This document shows positions 60,388 to 64,000 of a stretch of 64,000 nucleotides of DNA, piece after piece. The stretch comes from Spirochaetae bacterium HGW-Spirochaetae-3 (GTDB taxonomy: Bacteria; Spirochaetota; Spirochaetia; Treponematales; UBA12059), in contig PGXV01000003.1 of NCBI GenBank assembly GCA_002839315.1, positions 124,001 to 188,000 of the forward strand, written 5' to 3'. The translations under genes were made by a program, and so were the position numbers. Position 1 is the stretch's first letter; each line of letters opens with the position of its first letter. The notes beneath the pieces are model-generated. The model saw only the letters and a program-made list of their open reading frames with translations, was not told the DNA's origin and searched no databases.

Positions 60388-62169
60388 CTATCCGCGATTT
60401 CCCGATTCCAGGGAGTCGAACGGGTCGTCGCCATTCTTGGCGCCCGGCGAGAAGGACTCGACGATCGACTGGAGTATCGCCTCGCTCTCCGCGGCGTTCT
60501 CTCCGAGCAGGTACGCGATCTTCTGGACGGTGGCCACGTTCTTGCGTATAACCGCGCGGGCCTGAGAGACGACGCGGTCCTTGCGTATCCACGGCACCGT
60601 GACGTCCTGGAAGATGCCGCCGATGACGAGGCCGGGCTCTACGCCGAATACCGATCCGGACAGCACCCTGCCGTCGAATTTCACGTCGTGCTCGACCGTA
60701 TCGGGCCGGCCGGCGGAGAAGGAACCCGCGGAGAAGGCGTCTTCGAAGATCCGCCAGAACGGCGCCAGCTTGCGCAGCTCGGCGCCCTCGAGGCCGGGCT
60801 TCGCGTCGAAGAGGCGTTCCGCGTCCTTGCCGAGGAGCCTGGCGAAGGCGCGGTTGCATTCAACGATCCTGAGGTCCGTATCGACGAGGACCACGCCGGA
60901 CGGCATGGCCTTGATGAGGGCGTTGGCCTTCTTCTGGGCCAGCTTGCGCATATAGGATACGCACATCGTACGCTCGGCCTTGCCCGACAGCATAGCGGCG
61001 GCGAAGGAGCGGCAGTTGTCGTAGCCGCACGACGAGCAGTTGAGCTCGTCCTCCGGGCTCGTCTTGCCGATGGACCGTAGCGTCTCGACGATCGCGTTGT
61101 CGGACGGGAGGTCCTGGGGTACCGGCGTCGCCTCGCGCCTCTGGGCCGGCGCCGGACCGGCGTCCCGCCTATCGTCGGACGAGCGGCCGTAGTCGAGCAC
61201 GGCGAGGCGCTTCCGTACGGAAGCCGACCGGTGCTCGGCCTCCGGCCCGTTGACGCAGCCGCCCTCGCAGGCGAGGAGCTCCAGGAAGATGGGCGATCGG
61301 CCGTCGTACGAATCGAGTCCGTCCAGCGCGCGCTCTATCTGGCCGAGCCCCGAGTACGATATGCACTGAGCGGCCAGGCCGGGGGCGTATTTCTTTACTC
61401 CGACGATCATGCCGCCGTCTATCGGGTACAGCGAGCCCTTGGCCGCCCGGTCAGGATAGAAGGCGTCCTTCTCCGTCGGCTTTATCCTGTAGGGGTCTAT
61501 GCCCGCCTGAGCGAACCACGCGCGCAGTTCCCTGAAGGTAACCGCCGCGTCGACGATGCCGCCGGAGCGGTCCGCCTCGCGCTTCTTGCCTATGCACGGC
61601 CCGATGAAGACGACGGCTCGCTCGGCCGCGCTCCCCGCCTTGAGCTCGGCGGCGTGGGCCCCGAGCGGCGAGGCGAGCGGCGAGAGGAACTCAGCCAGTT
61701 CCGGCCGATACAGAAGGATGTAGTCGTTGACGACGGGGCAGGCGCTCGACAGGATAACGCGCCCGGGACCCGAATCCTTGGCGCCGGATAGTTCGGCGGC
61801 CAGCGAGCGGGAGACGGCGTCGGCGCCCCATGCCGTCTCCGACACGTACGCGAAGCCGAGCGCGCGTAGCGCCGCCACGAGGCGGGCCGGCTCCAGCTCG
61901 GGGAACTCGGCCGCGAACGAAGGCGCCACGCTGGCTATGACCGTCGGCTTCATCGTCATCAGCGCCTTGGCGCGCTCTACGTCTGAACGGACCTTCTTGG
62001 CGCCCGCGGGACAGACCTCGACGCAGTGGCCGCACAGGACGCACAGCTCCGGCACGACGCTCGCCTTGCCTTCGGTGACGCGTATGGCCTTAACGGGGCA
62101 TTCCCTGACGCACTTGTAGCAATCCTGGCAGGCCGCGCTCTCGGTGCGTATCGGTTCGTAGCTTGGCAT
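60388..62169 (-). CDS. Sensory [FeFe]-hydrogenase with PAS domain (HydS-like)
   Basis: The protein has 593 residues; the ATG at 62169 follows GGAGGAAG. Order: two 4Fe-4S motifs (CQDCYKCVRECP 14-24, CVLCGHCVEVCP 43-53); H-cluster domain with SSACP (141-145), FIGPCIGKKREA (Cys192) and LLACEGGCVNGP (Cys301, Cys305); a further Fe-S motif CSSCGYDNC (378-386) plus Cys403; a PAS domain (about 415-545). Ala143 replaces the proton-transfer cysteine of catalytic enzymes, as in the sensory hydrogenase HydS. With a PAS domain and adjacent phosphatase, I infer an H2 or redox sensor rather than a turnover enzyme. Confidence 0.88.
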   Translation of the reverse strand: MPSYEPIRTESAACQDCYKCVRECPVKAIRVTEGKASVVPELCVLCGHCVEVCPAGAKKVRSDVERAKALMTMKPTVIASVAPSFAAEFPELEPARLVAALRALGFAYVSETAWGADAVSRSLAAELSGAKDSGPGRVILSSACPVVNDYILLYRPELAEFLSPLASPLGAHAAELKAGSAAERAVVFIGPCIGKKREADRSGGIVDAAVTFRELRAWFAQAGIDPYRIKPTEKDAFYPDRAAKGSLYPIDGGMIVGVKKYAPGLAAQCISYSGLGQIERALDGLDSYDGRSPIFLELLACEGGCVNGPEAEHRSASVRKRLAVLDYGRSSDDRRDAGPAPAQRREATPVPQDLPSDNAIVETLRSIGKTSPEDELNCSSCGYDNCRSFAAAMLSGKAERTMCVSYMRKLAQKKANALIKAMPSGVVLVDTDLRIVECNRAFARLLGKDAERLFDAKPGLEGAELRKLAPFWRIFEDAFSAGSFSAGRPDTVEHDVKFDGRVLSGSVFGVEPGLVIGGIFQDVTVPWIRKDRVVSQARAVIRKNVATVQKIAYLLGENAAESEAILQSIVESFSPGAKNGDDPFDSLESGNRG

Positions 62170-62171
62170 GG

Positions 62172-62426
62172 CTAGCTTCCTCCGCATTCGTATTCGAGTA
62201 TGTCCTCGATGGCGGCGGGGTCGACGCCGCGGTATGTCTTTTCTCCGATACGGAGATTCGGGCCTTCCTTGCAGAGGCCCTCGCAGAGCGTTCCGGTAAA
62301 TTCGACGCGAGCGTCGCGGCCTTCGCGCGCCAGCCAGCGCTGGATTATCTCCGCGTTGCGCGCGTTGCCGCGGGCGTAGCACGAAGAGCCCATGCAGATG
62401 GCGATCACGATCGGTTTCTCGTTCAT
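62172..62426 (-). CDS. Thioredoxin-fold 2Fe-2S ferredoxin, first gene of hydrogenase operon
   Basis: The 84-residue protein has cysteines in VIAICMGSSCYARGN and GTLCEGLCKEGPN, the NuoE/HydC-like 2Fe-2S pattern. It starts the minus-strand operon, two bases before the sensory hydrogenase start. There is no ribosome site: the promoter's -10 ends six bases before the ATG. Confidence 0.85.
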   Translation of the reverse strand: MNEKPIVIAICMGSSCYARGNARNAEIIQRWLAREGRDARVEFTGTLCEGLCKEGPNLRIGEKTYRGVDPAAIEDILEYECGGS

Positions 62427-62432
62427 GTCGAT

Positions 62433-62461
62433 AATATATATAAATATATCGATAAGGTCAA
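62433..62461 (-). promoter_or_regulatory. Promoter of the hydrogenase operon, leaderless geometry
   Basis: On the minus strand TTGACC (62461-62456), 17 bases, TATATT (62438-62433), six bases, ATG 62426. The spacer is very AT-rich and includes a near-palindrome with TCGATA and TATCGA arms, a possible regulator site. The -35 overlaps the stop of the upstream c-di-GMP gene. Confidence 0.7.
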
Positions 62462-64000
62462 TCGTTTGATACAGGGTCGGCGGAGCCTGCCGGCGTCGCT
62501 CCGCGTAGCCTCGCCAACAGCTCGGGGTCGTCGCCCCGGCGCGGCCGGCTGAAGAGGTAGCCCTGTCCCAGCTGGCACGGGAAGCGCCGTAGCCAGGCGA
62601 GCTGCTCCTCGGTCTCTATGCCCTCGGTGACGATGGTCAGGCCGAGCGACGTTCCCATGGCGATGATGGCCGTTACGATGGCCTTCTCCTGCTTGCCCGT
62701 CTCGAGGTTCTGGATGAAGGACTTGTCGATCTTGAGCGTGTCTACGGGCAGGCGTACGAGGTAGCTGAGCGACGAGTAGCCTATGCCGAAATCGTCGATG
62801 GATATGCGCATGCCCATGTCCCGTAGTTCCTGGAGCCGGGAGATGCTCTCCTCCACCCTCTCTATGACCGTCCGCTCGGTAATCTCGAGCTGGAGCAGGG
62901 AGGGTTCCACGCCATGGCGACGGAGCGCGGCGCGAATCGACTCGATGAAGTCCCCGGACTCGAATTCCTTCGCCGATATGTTGACGGAGACCGGCATTTC
63001 CGGGAGCCCCTGCGATCGCCATGCGCTTATCTGGGCGCATACGCCGTCGAGGATCCACGAGCCGACGGCGAGAATGACGCCGGTCTTCTCGGCCGCGGCT
63101 ATGAACAGCTCGGGCGATACGAGGCCCTCGTCGGGGTGGCGCCAGCGCACGAGCGCCTCGAGCTCCGCCGCGCGCCCGGTCGCGAGATCGATCATGGGCT
63201 GGTATTCGAGGTACAGCTCTCCCGCCTCCATGGCCCTCGGCAGCTGCTGCTCCAGGTCGCGGAGAGCCCGGTTGCGCTGGTGAAGGTCGGGTTCGTAGAG
63301 CCTGAACCTTGCGCCGCCCGATTCCTTGGCGTAATTCTCCGCGAAGGTCGCGTTCTGGAGGAGCTCGTTCGCCGAGTTCCCCCGCGGGCCGGCGCAGACC
63401 ATGCCCGCGCTGAAGGTCAGCCTGACGGATCGCCCGGATCCCTCGGGCCCAAGGGAATAGGGGGCGCATAGCCGCGCCACCACGCTCCGGGCCGATTCCT
63501 CCGCATCCGCGGGCGAGTGGGTCTCGTCGAAGACGAGGATGAACGCGTCGCCCTTGCCGCGATAGGCGCGGCAGCCGCGTGGCGCGTCGGCCCGGATGCG
63601 CAGGGCGGCCTCGACGAGGAGCGCGTCCCCGGCTGGGTATCCTTCTATCTCGTTGACGACGCGGAAGCGGTCGGCGGAGACGAGCGCGACGGAAAGAGGG
63701 GAGGTCGGGGGCTTGCCTTCGAGCCGTTCCGATACATCCGATAGGAAGACGCCGATATTGGGCAGCCCGGTCAGCGGGTCGTAGTAGCTGAGCTGCTTGA
63801 TGCTGTCCATCATGCGGTTGAGGCTCTCGGCCGCCCTTCCCAGCTCGTCATTGGACCGGGGGACGGCGCGAATGGTAAGGTCGCCGCCCGCGGCCCGGTC
63901 GAAGAGCCTCTCGAGCTCTATCACCGGCCCGCTGAAGCGATCGGCGATCGCGTACGCGGCGAGGCAGCTCAGGATCGCGACGATGAATGCTCCCAGCGAG
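62458..64000 (-). CDS. c-di-GMP phosphodiesterase (HAMP-GGDEF-EAL), 5' end outside window
   Basis: The visible part is about 513 residues and stays open to the window edge. From the edge: a membrane helix (FIVAILSCLAAYAIA), a HAMP-like segment (FSGPVIELERLFDRAAGGD), then a GGDEF domain (about 70-225) whose signature is degenerate (RGKGDAF). The EAL domain has an intact ELEALVRWRHP, SVNISAKEF, EITERTVIE, DDFGIGYSSLSYL, LKIDKSFI and VTEGIETEEQL. I infer a c-di-GMP hydrolase with an inactive or regulatory GGDEF, probably with a sensor part beyond the window. Confidence 0.87.
   Translation of the reverse strand, partial: SLGAFIVAILSCLAAYAIADRFSGPVIELERLFDRAAGGDLTIRAVPRSNDELGRAAESLNRMMDSIKQLSYYDPLTGLPNIGVFLSDVSERLEGKPPTSPLSVALVSADRFRVVNEIEGYPAGDALLVEAALRIRADAPRGCRAYRGKGDAFILVFDETHSPADAEESARSVVARLCAPYSLGPEGSGRSVRLTFSAGMVCAGPRGNSANELLQNATFAENYAKESGGARFRLYEPDLHQRNRALRDLEQQLPRAMEAGELYLEYQPMIDLATGRAAELEALVRWRHPDEGLVSPELFIAAAEKTGVILAVGSWILDGVCAQISAWRSQGLPEMPVSVNISAKEFESGDFIESIRAALRRHGVEPSLLQLEITERTVIERVEESISRLQELRDMGMRISIDDFGIGYSSLSYLVRLPVDTLKIDKSFIQNLETGKQEKAIVTAIIAMGTSLGLTIVTEGIETEEQLAWLRRFPCQLGQGYLFSRPRRGDDPELLARLRGATPAGSADPVSND

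Noticed and set aside
1-64000. CRISPR arrays, tRNA or rRNA genes
   Set aside because: I found no regularly spaced repeats of that kind and no tRNA-like cloverleaf in the intergenic regions read by eye; a tRNA covariance search could not be run.

Overview
The window is about 64 kb of GC-rich bacterial chromosome from a diderm with an outer membrane. It carries an LPS/O-antigen-type polysaccharide locus, Lol-like lipoprotein sorting genes and outer-membrane barrels. The gene complement fits a spirochaete, probably a GC-rich relative of Treponema/Spirochaeta: a MerR-type HTH joined to a receiver domain, a cytidylyltransferase-PLP enzyme fusion of the kind known from treponemes, group B and sensory [FeFe]-hydrogenases with a SpoIIE-type phosphatase, and a diacylglycerol glycosyltransferase. 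This assignment is an inference from gene content; there is no rRNA in the window.

Layout. (1) 1-1044, minus strand: two-component output proteins. (2) 1187-4685: the rpmH-rnpA-yidD-yidC-khpB housekeeping operon, with a consensus promoter and a terminator. (3) 4977-19225: start of the surface-polysaccharide locus. It has a MarR-like regulator, manC, rfbACDB (dTDP-rhamnose), a polyprenyl-phosphate sugar transferase and ugd. These are followed by an unusual translationally coupled trio: a TagF-like CDP-alcohol phosphotransferase, a 977-residue fusion of a YidC-like domain to a sulfatase/phosphoethanolamine-transferase-like domain, and a fusion of a cytidylyltransferase to an HisC/CobD-like PLP enzyme. 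A terminator closes this block. (4) 19231-35913: an HU-like protein on the minus strand, then an ABC exporter (Wzm/Wzt) and an AT-rich island (about 21.75-29.58 kb) holding the 3' end of wzt, two multi-domain glycosyltransferases and decayed IS66-family pieces. GC-rich glycosyltransferases follow. (5) 35995-44534: a second tightly overlapping glycan operon with a CDP-alcohol phosphatidyltransferase, UDP-glucuronate 4-epimerase, flippase-like protein, GT-C enzyme and Und-P-sugar synthase. (6) 44764-52685: Lol-like permeases, a LolA-like carrier and three predicted outer-membrane barrels. (7) 52804-57438: glycolipid synthase, RRM protein, TPR protein and aminopeptidase P. (8) 57435-62461, minus strand: an operon with a catalytic-type and a sensory [FeFe]-hydrogenase, two small 2Fe-2S proteins and a SpoIIE-like phosphatase. 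(9) 62458-64000: the 3' part of an EAL c-di-GMP phosphodiesterase.

How the parts may work together. Nucleotide sugars made here (GDP-mannose, dTDP-rhamnose, UDP-glucuronate/galacturonate) feed a lipid-linked glycan exported by Wzm/Wzt. A GT-C enzyme fed by an Und-P-sugar can decorate it outside the cytoplasm. The CDP-alcohol enzymes and the YidC-sulfatase fusion suggest an additional phospho-headgroup decoration or lipid pathway, which I regard as the most novel item. Several stand-alone genes have a -35/-10 promoter whose -10 ends exactly 6 nt before the ATG and have no Shine-Dalgarno, implying leaderless mRNAs.
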